Positions 50,327-59,528 of a stretch of DNA of 64,000 nt are shown here, one piece after another; positions within the stretch are counted from its first letter, which is position 1; every line of letters starts with the position of its first letter. The stretch spans positions 992,001-1,056,000 of the forward strand of contig NZ_JAPKNJ010000002.1 in NCBI RefSeq assembly GCF_026343945.1, written 5' to 3'. The notes beneath the pieces were generated by a model. The model worked only from the letters and a program-made list of their open reading frames with translations. It made no database searches and was not told the origin of the DNA. This DNA comes from Kaistia algarum. GTDB lineage: Bacteria; Pseudomonadota; Alphaproteobacteria; Rhizobiales; Kaistiaceae. The translations under genes were made by a program, and so were the position numbers.

Positions 50327-51334
50327 ATGACGTTCTTCAAGCATGGACTTGCCATGGCGGTCGTCGCCGCGGCAGCCGCATGGTCTGCGACAGCGCCAGC
50401 CGGCGCCGCCGAGCCCGTTTCCGTCCGTCTCAAATGGCTGCCGCAGGCGCAGTTCGCCGGCGTCTATGTCGCCAAGGCCAAGGGCTTCTATGAGGCAGCC
50501 GGCCTGGACGTGACAGTCAATCCCGGCGGCCCGAACATCAATGTCGAAACGCTCGTCGCCTCCGGCGCCGATACCTTCGGCGTCGCTTCCGGCACCGAGG
50601 GCGTGCTCTATTCGCGCGAAAAGAAGCTGCCGCTGAAGGCGATCGCCATGTCGCAGCAGATGACGCCCTTCGCCTATGTCGCCTACACCGAATCCGGCAT
50701 CAATTCGGTCAAGGACTTCAAGGGCAAGAAGGTCGCCACCTGGATGGTCGGCCCGCAATATACGCTCTACTCCGTGCTCGCCGCCGAAGGTCTGCCGCAA
50801 AACGAAGTCGACATCGTCTCGCAGCCCTTCTCGATGCAGCCTTTCATCGACAAGCAATTCGATGTCGCGACGGTCACGCTCTACAACGAGCTGAACACGC
50901 TGAAGGAACAGGGCATCGACAACATCAAGCTGTTCCTGCCCGATGATTCCGGCGTCACGACGCAGCAGGACGCGATCGTCACCTCCGAGAAGATGATCAC
51001 CGAGAAGCCCGAGCAGGTTCAGGCCTTCCTGAACGCGACGCTCAAGGGCTGGAAATACGCGTTCGAGCACAAGGACGAGGCCGTCGACATTGTCATGGCG
51101 TCGGGCCCCGGCCTCGAGCGCAAGCATCAGGAGCTGATGCTGGCCGAAATCGAGCGCCTCATGGTTGCCAAGCTTGGCTCCTCGGAAGGTCTCGGCGCGA
51201 TCGACCTCGTCTCGATCGGCAAGGTGCAGGACGATTTGATCAAGTTCGGCGCGATGAAGACGCCGGTCGACGTCAAGGAAGCCTTCGACACCTCGTTCTG
51301 GGAGAAGGTCCCGGCCGAAGACAAGAAGATGTAG
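50327..51334 (+). CDS. NMT1/THI5-type ABC transporter substrate-binding protein
   Basis: The 335-residue protein has a clear signal peptide (MTFFKHGLAMAVVAAAA, cut near AGAAEP). The mature domain matches ThiY/RibY/SsuA-type NMT1 proteins: VSVRLKWLPQAQFAGVYVAK, GFYEAAGLDVTVNPGGPN, SMQPFIDKQFDVATVTLYN. It should bind a pyrimidine-, flavin- or sulfonate-like molecule in the periplasm for the ATPase and two permeases that follow. Start at 50327 with CCGGAG upstream. It is clearly related to the two signal-less proteins encoded on the other strand. Confidence 0.93.
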   Translation: MTFFKHGLAMAVVAAAAAWSATAPAGAAEPVSVRLKWLPQAQFAGVYVAKAKGFYEAAGLDVTVNPGGPNINVETLVASGADTFGVASGTEGVLYSREKKLPLKAIAMSQQMTPFAYVAYTESGINSVKDFKGKKVATWMVGPQYTLYSVLAAEGLPQNEVDIVSQPFSMQPFIDKQFDVATVTLYNELNTLKEQGIDNIKLFLPDDSGVTTQQDAIVTSEKMITEKPEQVQAFLNATLKGWKYAFEHKDEAVDIVMASGPGLERKHQELMLAEIERLMVAKLGSSEGLGAIDLVSIGKVQDDLIKFGAMKTPVDVKEAFDTSFWEKVPAEDKKM

Positions 51335-51431
51335 GTTTTCGGCGCCGCCCCACAGCCGCCGAATACAGGCGACCCGCCGTAGACAATCGCGGTGGGTCGC
51401 TCAGCGCAGTTGCAGCAAGCAAGGAGAGCGG

Positions 51432-52276
<845 letters not shown>

Positions 52277-52280
<4 letters not shown>

Positions 52281-53026
52281 CGATCCGCGACGCCGTCCGC
52301 ACGCCCTATGCCGCGGTGCTGATCGTCGCGTTGCTCTGGCTTGTCTGCGTGCCGCTGTTCAAGATCGAGCCGCGCTACCTGCCCGCCCTCCCCGTCGTAA
52401 TCGCCGATGCCGCCTCGGTCTGGCGTGAGCTCGCCGCCGGCTTCTGGCGGACCTTTTTGGAGACCGTGCTGGGCTTCCTCGCGGGCTCGCTGCTCGGCAT
52501 TGCGTTCGGCATCGCCTTTGCCTCCTCGCGGCTGCTTGAGCGTGCGCTCTTCCCGATCTTCGTCGCGCTCCAGACCGTGCCCGTCATCGCCTTTGGCGCG
52601 ATCGTCGTCATCTGGTTCGGCAATACGATCCTCGCCAAGGTCGTGATCGCGCTCTACCTTGCGTTCTTCCCGGTCGCGGTGAACACGCTGCGCGGCCTCG
52701 AACAGGCCGATCCGCAACGCATCGCGCTGATGCGGAGTTTCGGCGCCTCTCGCCTCACCCTCTTTCTCAAGCTGCAACTGCCGACGGCGGCGCCGAACAT
52801 TATCATCGGCATGAAACTCGCCGTGGCGCTCAGCCTTGCCGGCGCGGTCGTTGGCGAATGGTTCGGCGATACGGTCGGTCTCGGCGTCATGCTGTTGCAG
52901 GCGCTTTACTTCGAGCAGATCGCCCGCGTCTGGGTGTTGATTATCGCCTGCGGGGTGCTCGGAACGCTGCTTTATGGCGCGCTCGCGCTTCTCGAAAGGA
53001 GGTTCGTATGGTGGCGACCCGATTGA
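52277..53026 (+). CDS. ABC transporter permease (SsuC/ThiX type)
   Basis: The 249-residue inner-membrane protein has the coupling-helix region NTLRGLEQADPQRIALMRSFGASRLTLF, read here as RGLEQADPQRIALMRSFGAS, followed by LPTAAPNIIIGMKLAV. About six hydrophobic segments are visible. The ATG at 52277 overlaps the ATPase stop (ATGA). It is one of two permeases of the importer. Its end overlaps the second permease start by 19 bases. Confidence 0.93.
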
Positions 53027-53766
53027 AGTCGCTTGGCAACGCCCTCCCCGTCGCCGCGGCGCTCGTTCTGCTGCTGCTCGCCTGGCAGTTTGGCGCGGCG
53101 GTGCTGGACGTGCCGACTTACATCCTGCCGAAGCCGGCCGAGATCCTCGCAACCGCCCTGGGCCGCATCGGATTCTTCGGCGGGCAACTCTATGTCACGC
53201 TGGTCGAGGCGGTCGGCGGCTTCCTGATCGGATCCGCACTCGGCATTCTCCTCGCCGTGCTCATGATCCTGCTGCCGGTGCTGGAGATCATGCTGATGCC
53301 GCTCGCCATGGTCATCAATGCGGTGCCGTCGATCGCCTTCGTGCCCTTGGTGCTGCTCTGGTTCGGGCTTGGCATGAGTTCCAAGATCGCGATCGGCGCG
53401 CTCGCCGTCGTCTTCGTCGTGCTGCTGAATGTGCTGTCCGGCCTGAAGCGGCCCGACGCCGAGGCGATCAATCTGATGCGCTCCTTCGGGGCCAGCCGGA
53501 TTGGCATTCTCTGGCGGCTCCAGCTCCCGGCCGGCATGCCCTCGCTGGTCACCGGCCTTCGCGTCGGCCTTGCCCGCAGCACCATCGCCGTCATCGTGGC
53601 GGAAATGATGGGCGCCTATAGCGGCATCGGGCAAGTCATCTATCAGGCGACCGCACAGGTCGATTCTCTCACGGTCTGGGCGGCGGTGTTCGTCGCCTCG
53701 CTGGCCAGTCTCGCGCTTTATGGCGTGCTGGTTGCCCTCGACCGCAAGCTCGTATGGTGGAGATGA
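53008..53766 (+). CDS. ABC transporter permease (SsuC/ThiX type)
   Basis: The 252-residue second permease has NVLSGLKRPDAEAINLMRSF and LPAGMPSLVTGLRVGLARST as coupling region, plus about six membrane segments. The start at 53008 has a perfect AAAGGAGG upstream, inside the end of the first permease gene. Two different permeases imply a heterodimeric channel. The stop overlaps the aldolase ATG (53763-53766), so the aldolase is translated with the transporter. Confidence 0.93.
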   Translation: MVATRLKSLGNALPVAAALVLLLLAWQFGAAVLDVPTYILPKPAEILATALGRIGFFGGQLYVTLVEAVGGFLIGSALGILLAVLMILLPVLEIMLMPLAMVINAVPSIAFVPLVLLWFGLGMSSKIAIGALAVVFVVLLNVLSGLKRPDAEAINLMRSFGASRIGILWRLQLPAGMPSLVTGLRVGLARSTIAVIVAEMMGAYSGIGQVIYQATAQVDSLTVWAAVFVASLASLALYGVLVALDRKLVWWR

Positions 53767-54557
53767 ACATGGCGCCGTTCCCGGCCAATGCCGATCCCGC
53801 GCTCGATATCGGCTCGACAGACGAGGCGGCGCTGCGCATCCAGCTCGCCGCCTGCTTCCGCCTCATTGCGCATTTCGGCATGGATGATCTGATCTACAAT
53901 CACATCTCCGTCCGCCTGCCGGGGCCGGAGCATCATTTCCTGATCAACCCCTACGGCCTGTTCTTCTCGGAGATCGACGCCTCCTGCTTCGTCAAGATCG
54001 ACCTCGACGGCAACAAGGTCGAGCCGAGCGACCATGAGGTGAACCAGGCCGGCTTCGTCATCCATTCGGCGATCCACTCAGGCCGCGAGGATGCGCTCTG
54101 TGTCCTGCATACGCATTCGGAGGCCGCGACCGCCATCTCGGCGCTGGAGGAAGGCCTGTTGCCGGTCAGCCAGTTCGCCATGCGTTACCAGGGCCATATG
54201 GGGGTCCACGACTATGAAGGGGTCGCGATCGATACCGACGAACGTCAGCGCCTCATCGACGATATCGGACCGCACAACACGCTGATCCTGCGCAATCATG
54301 GCGTGCTGACCACAGGCCGCACCATTCAGGAAGCGTTTATCCTGATGTATTATTTCGAGAAGGCGGCGCGGGTTCAGCTGCTCGCACAAACGGGTATCGC
54401 CGGCGGCGCCCATCTCGCTTTGCCGGGGGACGAGATAACCGACAAGGCGGCGCGGCAGTTCAACGACCATCACGGCGACATTCGTGCCCCCGGCACGCGG
54501 GAATGGCCGGCCTTCATCCGGCTCCTCGACCGGACCGACCCGAGCTATCGCAATTGA
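53763..54557 (+). CDS. Class II aldolase/adducin family protein
   Basis: The 264-residue protein has the zinc-aldolase pattern: DLIYNHISVRLPGPEHHFLI near the start, the metal-binding CVLHTHSEAATAIS with two His, and LILRNHGVLTTG with the third His. Family members are fuculose/ribulose-phosphate aldolases, epimerases or decarboxylases acting on small hydroxy-acids. Being coupled to an NMT1-type importer suggests that it processes a fragment of the imported molecule. Starts at 53754 and 53769 are alternatives; I chose the ATGA overlap. Confidence 0.9.
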   Translation: MNMAPFPANADPALDIGSTDEAALRIQLAACFRLIAHFGMDDLIYNHISVRLPGPEHHFLINPYGLFFSEIDASCFVKIDLDGNKVEPSDHEVNQAGFVIHSAIHSGREDALCVLHTHSEAATAISALEEGLLPVSQFAMRYQGHMGVHDYEGVAIDTDERQRLIDDIGPHNTLILRNHGVLTTGRTIQEAFILMYYFEKAARVQLLAQTGIAGGAHLALPGDEITDKAARQFNDHHGDIRAPGTREWPAFIRLLDRTDPSYRN

Positions 54558-54573
54558 ATCCAGGTAGTCGCTC

Positions 54574-54586
54574 GTTGCATACAGAA
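54574..54586 (+). promoter_or_regulatory. Candidate operator, 13-base exact repeat (copy 1)
   Basis: GTTGCATACAGAA occurs here, 105 bases before the GntR/FCD regulator start, and again without a mismatch at 56390-56402. Its core TTGCATACAG is close to the palindrome TTGTATACAA, a type bound by FCD-class GntR proteins. The location upstream of the regulator's own gene suggests auto-regulation. Confidence 0.55.
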
Positions 54587-54690
54587 CCGCATTTCGAGAA
54601 TACAGCCATGGCGAGGTCCGCAAGCGTCGGGTGGGCAGGCCCACCGAACCGGACCGGATTGTTGGAAGCAGGGCGAAACAGGCGGGAATC

Positions 54691-55416
54691 ATGACGGCGC
54701 GCGGACGCAGCCAGGCGGCAGTGACGGAGGAAGCGGTGACGATCCGCGTACGCAGCGGCACGCTCTCGGAGGACCTTCGCAACGAGCTTGAAGAGATGAT
54801 CGTCTCGGGCCGTCTTCAGCCCGGCTCGAAGCTCGACGAGGCGGAAATCGCAACGCAGTTCGATGTCTCGCGTACCCCGGTGCGCGAGGCGCTGAAGGCG
54901 CTGATCGCCACGGGCCTCGTCGAGGTCAAGGGCCGGCAGGGCGTCACGGTCGCCACCATCTCGATCCCCATCCTGCTGGAGATGTTCGAGATGATGGCGG
55001 CGCTGGAGGGGCTGTGCGCCAAGCTCGCGGCCCGCCGCGCCACGCTGACCGAGAAGGCCAATCTGCGCGCCATCCACGCCAAGCTGATCGACGCGCTGGA
55101 TACGAAGGATCCCGAGCGATTCTACGCCGTCAATCATGAGTTCCATGACGCGCTCTACGATGCGGCGCATACGCATTTTCTCGCCGGCCAGACGCGGGCG
55201 CTGCGGCGCCGCGTGGCTGCCTATCGCCGCCATGTCACCCACCAACCAGGCCGCATGGCCGCGACCATCGGCGAGCATGAGCGAATCCTGGAAGCGATCG
55301 AACGCGCCGACGCGGAGACAGCTTTCCGTGCCGCGAGCGAGCATGTGAATCTCCTCGGCGACGATATGGCCGACTTCATCTCGTCGCTGCCGCCCGGTCT
55401 GACGCAGTCGCTATGA
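54691..55416 (+). CDS. GntR family transcriptional regulator with FCD domain
   Basis: The 241-residue protein has an N-terminal winged helix (about residues 22-85: LSEDLRNELEEMIVSGRLQPG, with LDEAEIATQFDVSRTPVREA) and a C-terminal all-helical FCD domain (about residues 95-225). The FCD metal-ligand histidines are visible in NHEFHDALYDAAHTHFL and EHERILEAIE. It probably senses a carboxylic acid or ring product and represses the surrounding transport/catabolic operons through the TGCATACA-type sites. The ATG at 54691 is preferred to a GTG at 54631. Confidence 0.9.
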   Translation: MTARGRSQAAVTEEAVTIRVRSGTLSEDLRNELEEMIVSGRLQPGSKLDEAEIATQFDVSRTPVREALKALIATGLVEVKGRQGVTVATISIPILLEMFEMMAALEGLCAKLAARRATLTEKANLRAIHAKLIDALDTKDPERFYAVNHEFHDALYDAAHTHFLAGQTRALRRRVAAYRRHVTHQPGRMAATIGEHERILEAIERADAETAFRAASEHVNLLGDDMADFISSLPPGLTQSL

Positions 55417-56250
55417 GAAGCGGCCTTCCAGCAGGCCGAGCGCCAAGGCGTTGAAGGCCTCCGGCGTTTCCAGCATCGGGAAATGACCGGTATTGCCGAT
55501 GAGGCGGACGTCGAGGCCCGGAAGGTCGAGCAGTTCGTTGCGCGCGGCGAGCATCGCTGAATTGATCGTCGCGGCAGGGACGGCGAGTTCGCCCCAGCGC
55601 GCCTCGATGTCCCAGGCGAGCAGCGCCTCCAGAACGGCGAGCGCGACCGGTGGACGGGAGGAAGCCATGGCGTCCCCGATCCACGCGACGACCGCCGGAT
55701 CGACCGAGGGATCGGTGATCGCGCCTACCATTCCGCGCATCGTGCCGGCGAAATCATCACCGAAAGCCGCACAGCGCTCGCGGATTTCCCCATCCGGCCG
55801 GCGGCCGTAAAAGGCGGCCTCGTTGAAGGTGTCGACGCCGAGCATGAAGCGGCATTTCGGGCCCAGCGCTAGCGCCGCCTCGACCGCGACCGCGCCACCC
55901 ATGGAATGACCCACCAGGCCGACATCGCTGGCGCCCAGCGCATCGACAACGGCGGCAACATCGGCGCCGAAAGCTTCGATCGACCACCGCCGGTCGCCCC
56001 TCTTCGCGTTCGCCTCGCCATGACCAGGCAGGTCGATCGTGACAACGCGGAAGCGCAGCGAAAGCGGCTCGATCTGCGGCGCCCAGAAGTCCTGATTGCA
56101 GCTCCAACCATGGATGAACAACAGGAGGGGTCCCTCACCGCCATGGTCGCGCACCTCGATCGGGAGGCCGTCCGCGGCGTGGACCGCAAAGGTTCGCCGC
56201 AAGGTTTTTTCACTGCCGGGCGAAATGGCCGACAGAGGATTTCGTGACAT
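55411..56250 (-). CDS. Alpha/beta fold hydrolase
   Basis: The 279-residue hydrolase has LLLFIHGWSCNQDFW (oxyanion), GHSMGGAVAVE (nucleophile Ser about residue 119) and GNTGHFPMLE (catalytic His). It belongs to the ring-cleavage/ester hydrolase group but a precise substrate cannot be named. It is convergent with the GntR gene, with a six-base overlap, and divergent from the PPC/ECF operon. The operator copy at 56390 lies in the gap and could control both sides. Confidence 0.88.
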   Translation of the reverse strand: MSRNPLSAISPGSEKTLRRTFAVHAADGLPIEVRDHGGEGPLLLFIHGWSCNQDFWAPQIEPLSLRFRVVTIDLPGHGEANAKRGDRRWSIEAFGADVAAVVDALGASDVGLVGHSMGGAVAVEAALALGPKCRFMLGVDTFNEAAFYGRRPDGEIRERCAAFGDDFAGTMRGMVGAITDPSVDPAVVAWIGDAMASSRPPVALAVLEALLAWDIEARWGELAVPAATINSAMLAARNELLDLPGLDVRLIGNTGHFPMLETPEAFNALALGLLEGRFS

Positions 56251-56389
56251 GCGGGAGGTCCAGTGCTTCTATGCGACAGGCCAATCGTAATGCAGGAAGC
56301 TGCCCTTCGGCCTGCCCATTCGCGAGGCAATGACCGATCGCTATTTCCGCAATCGGCTGCCTTGACCGGGCTTATCCAAAGAAACGATA

Positions 56390-56402
56390 GTTGCATACAG
56401 AA
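56390..56402 (+). promoter_or_regulatory. Candidate operator, 13-base exact repeat (copy 2)
   Basis: This is the second exact copy of GTTGCATACAGAA. It lies only 27-39 bases before the PPC-domain start, a position expected to overlap the promoter, so binding would repress the PPC/ECF/HpaB operon. The distance to the divergent hydrolase start is about 140 bases. Confidence 0.55.
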
Positions 56403-56428
56403 ATCATATCCCTGTGGACAATGACGCC

Positions 56429-56881
56429 ATGACCGTCGTCGCAAGACCGATATCCGTTCCCGAAGCGATCCCCAGCGGCGGCCGCTTTTTCGCCATGAGG
56501 CTGGAGCCGGGCGAGGATGTGCTCGATACGCTGCAGGCCTTCGTTGCCGCGAACCAGTTGCCGGCCGCCGCCATCGTCACCGTCGTCGGCAGCCTGACTC
56601 ATGCCATGATCCGCTACGCCGCCCAGCCGGGTGGCCATCTGCGTGAAGGCTTGTTCGAGATCGTTTCCATGATCGGCACGGTCGAGGCGACCGGCGGTCA
56701 TGTCCACATCTCCTGCTCCGACCACAAGGGCGACATGTTCGGCGGCCACATGCTGTCCGGCTGCCTGGTGCGGACGACATGCGAGATCGTCGTGCTGGAA
56801 CTCACCGATCTTTCGTTCAGCCGCGAAACATGCGCCCTCTCGACCTGGGACGAACTCGTCGTTCGCCGGCGCGCGGTATGA
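56429..56881 (+). CDS. PPC/DUF296 domain protein
   Basis: The 150-residue protein is a single PPC (DUF296) domain: FFAMRLEPGEDVLDTLQAFV, AAIVTVVGSLTHAMIRY, and the signature GGHVHISCSDHKGDMFGGHM with clustered His and Asp. Stand-alone bacterial PPC proteins form trimers; some are annotated as DNA-binding, but the clustered residues suggest a small-molecule or metal site. It is first in an operon with EcfT and two EcfA genes, 39 bases ahead of EcfT. A GTG at 56414 is an alternative start; neither start has a clear ribosome-binding site. Confidence 0.85.
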   Translation: MTVVARPISVPEAIPSGGRFFAMRLEPGEDVLDTLQAFVAANQLPAAAIVTVVGSLTHAMIRYAAQPGGHLREGLFEIVSMIGTVEATGGHVHISCSDHKGDMFGGHMLSGCLVRTTCEIVVLELTDLSFSRETCALSTWDELVVRRRAV

Positions 56882-56920
56882 TGGACCCGAAGCGCTCCCG
56901 CGAGCCGGAAGGGCAGTGAA

Positions 56921-57715
56921 GTGGCGAGTGCCGCGAAGAACAAGGCCAGCAAGCCGTCCCTGCTCTATTCGGCAGGCAACAGCTTCCTGCACAAGGCCAA
57001 CCCGCTGACGAGCCTCTGCCTGCTGCTATGGATGATCTCGGCGGCGATCGTGCTGCCGACGGCGGGATCGGCAACTGTGGCACTTGCCGCAATCCTGGTG
57101 GCGCTGGTCACGGGCGTGGGCCGACGGGCGGTCAAGCGGCTGCTGATGACGATGGTGCCGATCGGTGTCGCGCTCGTCGTCGTGCACGGCCTGCTGATCG
57201 ACCGGCAGGATTTCGCCGCCCTGGGGCCGCTTCAGGTCAGCACCACCGGCCTCGACTATGCGCTTCGGGTGTTCATGCGGGTCGCCGCCATGCTGATGGC
57301 AACCTTGCTCTTCGTCACGACCACGCACCCGTCCGAAATGCTGAAGGCGCTCGACCAGCGCGGCGTGCCGCCGGGTGTCGGTTATCTGATTGCCAGCCCC
57401 CTGCTGCTGATCGAGCCCTTCACCGAGCGGGCGCACGCGATCCGCGACGCGCAGCGCGTGCGCGGACTCGACCTGACCGGCTCATGGAAGGCCCGGGCCA
57501 AGGCTCTGCCGGTGCTGCTCGTTCCGCTGATCACGCTGGCGCTGTCCGATCTCGACCACCGCGCCTCGATCCTTTCCGGCAGGGCTTTCCGCGCCCATAA
57601 CCGCCGAACCGTCATCAACGCACCGCCGGATTCGACCTTCCAGATATGGCTGCGCCGCCTTCTGCTGACCCTCGCCGTGCTCCAACTGGGATTGCCTTTG
57701 CTTTGGCGCCTCTGA
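56921..57715 (+). CDS. Energy-coupling factor transporter transmembrane protein (EcfT)
   Basis: The 264-residue membrane protein starts with GTG behind GGAAGGG. It has the EcfT hallmarks: HKANPLTSLCLLLWM near the start, several membrane helices, and the two coupling-helix motifs AIRDAQRVRGLDL and LSDLDHRASILSGRAF, close to the family Ala-Arg-Gly pattern. EcfT links the S component to the two ATPases in vitamin and metal-type importers. No S-component gene is present in the window. Its end overlaps the first ATPase gene by 13 bases. Confidence 0.88.
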   Translation: MASAAKNKASKPSLLYSAGNSFLHKANPLTSLCLLLWMISAAIVLPTAGSATVALAAILVALVTGVGRRAVKRLLMTMVPIGVALVVVHGLLIDRQDFAALGPLQVSTTGLDYALRVFMRVAAMLMATLLFVTTTHPSEMLKALDQRGVPPGVGYLIASPLLLIEPFTERAHAIRDAQRVRGLDLTGSWKARAKALPVLLVPLITLALSDLDHRASILSGRAFRAHNRRTVINAPPDSTFQIWLRRLLLTLAVLQLGLPLLWRL

Positions 57716-58557
57716 TCGAGATCCACGACCTTCGCTTCCGTTTCCCGCAGGCCGAGACGCCCATCCTGGACGGGCTTTCCCTGTCGATCGAGGCGGGCGA
57801 GCGCGTCGCCATCCTCGCGCCAAACGCTGCCGGCAAGACGACGCTCGCCAAATGGCTCTCCGGCCATCTGCCCGAGGGCGCGTTGAAGGCCGAACACGGC
57901 ACCGTGACGATGGAGGGGCGCGACTGGACGGAATGGTCGATCGCAGACCGCGCCTCGGCTATCCAGTATGTCGGGCAGGTCCCCTCACAGCAGCTGACCG
58001 GTTGCGCCTTCACCGTCTATGAGGAAATCGCCTTCGGCCCGTGCAATCTCGCGCTTCCGGAAGCGGAAATCCGCCAGCGCGTCGAGGAAGCGATGGCGAT
58101 CTGCAACGTTGCTCATCTGGCCGAGCGCGATCCGTTCACGCTCTCCGGGGGTGAGCAGCAGCGGCTTTCCATCGCCGCCGCGCTCGCCATGCGTCCGCGC
58201 GTGCTCGTCCTCGACGAGCCGACCTCCAATCTCGACCCGGAGTCGCGCGACGATCTGATCGAGCAGATCGACAAGTTGCCGGGCGGGTTGACGATCGTCG
58301 TGCTGGAAGTGGCGCTTCGCCCGTCGCTGGCGCTCGCCGACCGTTTCATGCTGCTCGAAGCCGGGCGGATCTTGGTAACCGGCACGGCGAGCGAGGTGTT
58401 GAACGATCGGCGCTGCATCGAGGCGCTCGGCATGACCTCGGTCGCCGCGACAGCCGCCGCATTGCGCGAGGCCGGCGCCTGGCCAGAGGAACGGCCGCTG
58501 CCGCTGACGCTCGCCGAGGCGCGTCCCTTCTTCGAGGCCTCCCATGCTATCGGTTGA
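57703..58557 (+). CDS. ECF transporter ATP-binding protein, first (degenerate Walker A)
   Basis: The 284-residue ATPase is read from the TTG at 57703 (MAPLIEIHDLRFRFP), which overlaps the EcfT end. Walker A is APNAAGKT (residues 39-46), where the family has GPNGxGKS/T, so two of the three glycines are alanine. The signature LSGGEQQ (147-153), Walker B LDEPTSNLD (170-178) and Q-loop Gln92 are intact. The H-loop histidine is replaced: IVVLEVALR has Val203 at that position. The protein therefore keeps a good signature motif but a weakened ATP site of its own. It pairs with the next gene product. Confidence 0.88.
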   Translation: MAPLIEIHDLRFRFPQAETPILDGLSLSIEAGERVAILAPNAAGKTTLAKWLSGHLPEGALKAEHGTVTMEGRDWTEWSIADRASAIQYVGQVPSQQLTGCAFTVYEEIAFGPCNLALPEAEIRQRVEEAMAICNVAHLAERDPFTLSGGEQQRLSIAAALAMRPRVLVLDEPTSNLDPESRDDLIEQIDKLPGGLTIVVLEVALRPSLALADRFMLLEAGRILVTGTASEVLNDRRCIEALGMTSVAATAAALREAGAWPEERPLPLTLAEARPFFEASHAIG

Positions 58558-59374
58558 ACACGTCAGTTTCGCGTATGTGGAGGACAAGCCGGTCCTCAGC
58601 GATATCCACTTCTCGGGCCAGCGCGGCGAGGTACTGGCGATCGTCGGGCGCAACGGCGCCGGCAAGAGCACGCTGCTGCGCCTCCTCAACGGGCTCTACC
58701 AGCCGGCCGCCGGCCACATCACGGTGGACGGCATGTCGACTTCGGACACGCCGATCCACGAACTGGCCCAGCACATCGGCACCGTCTTCCAGGTGCCGGA
58801 GCAGCAGATCTTCAATGCGACGATCCATGGCGAGATCGCCTTCGGACCGAAGCAGCAGGGTCTGACCGGCGAGGCGCTGGAAGCACGGATCGCCGAGGTT
58901 CTGGACCGGATCGGGCTATCGGGATCCGGCGCGATGCACCCCCTCGACATCGACGCCTCGGCCCGCCGTCTCGTCGCCGTCGGGTCGGTGCTCGCCATGC
59001 GGCCGCCGATCCTGCTGCTGGACGAACCGCAGCGCGGGCTCGACAGGGCAGCCATGCAGCGCCTCGAGACGATCATCGCCGAGGAAAAGGCTGGCGGATC
59101 GCTGATCGTCCTCGTCTGCCACGATATGGACTTCGTCGCGCGGCGGGCCGATCGCGTGCTCGGGCTGGCCCGCGGCGTTCTGGCGGCGGACCTGCCGACG
59201 GCGGCCTTCTTCGCCGACGAAGCGCTGACGGAGGCCGTGGGTGTCGAGACGCCGGATGTCCTGCGCCTGTCGCTTGATCTTGGCCTGTCGCCGAGCCTGA
59301 CGCCTGACGCCTTCGCAAGAGCCTATCTGGCGCGGCGGGGCACCGCCGGCGAACCGGGGCTTGACGGCGCATGA
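58544..59374 (+). CDS. ECF transporter ATP-binding protein, second (degenerate signature)
   Basis: The 276-residue ATPase has an intact Walker A GRNGAGKS (residues 35-42), Q-loop FQVPEQQ, Walker B LLLDEPQRGLD (158-167) and H-loop His193 in LVCHDMDF. The signature motif that should read LSGGQ is IDASA (136-140), followed by the normal RRLVAVGSVLAMRP context, so this is a substitution and not a frameshift. It overlaps the first ATPase gene by 14 bases. Together they would make a heterodimer with one intact and one degenerate composite ATP site. Confidence 0.9.
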   Translation: MLSVEHVSFAYVEDKPVLSDIHFSGQRGEVLAIVGRNGAGKSTLLRLLNGLYQPAAGHITVDGMSTSDTPIHELAQHIGTVFQVPEQQIFNATIHGEIAFGPKQQGLTGEALEARIAEVLDRIGLSGSGAMHPLDIDASARRLVAVGSVLAMRPPILLLDEPQRGLDRAAMQRLETIIAEEKAGGSLIVLVCHDMDFVARRADRVLGLARGVLAADLPTAAFFADEALTEAVGVETPDVLRLSLDLGLSPSLTPDAFARAYLARRGTAGEPGLDGA

Positions 59375-59528
59375 GTCGCGCGCCTAGTTTTCGCATTGCA
59401 GCATCGGACCCAAAAATGGGCGAGGCTGACAGCCGATCCGGCCTTTCGCATTCCGTTTCAATCTCGTCCCCGATTGCAAAGGGCAAGAAGCCTGGCGTCG
59501 GCATCCAGCTTGGAAAGCAGGATCCGCC

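Noticed and set aside
58949-58966. Frameshift as the cause of the missing LSGGQ in the second EcfA
   Set aside because: The residues before (HPLD) and after (RRLVAVGSVLAMRP) align in frame with the family, so the change is by substitution.
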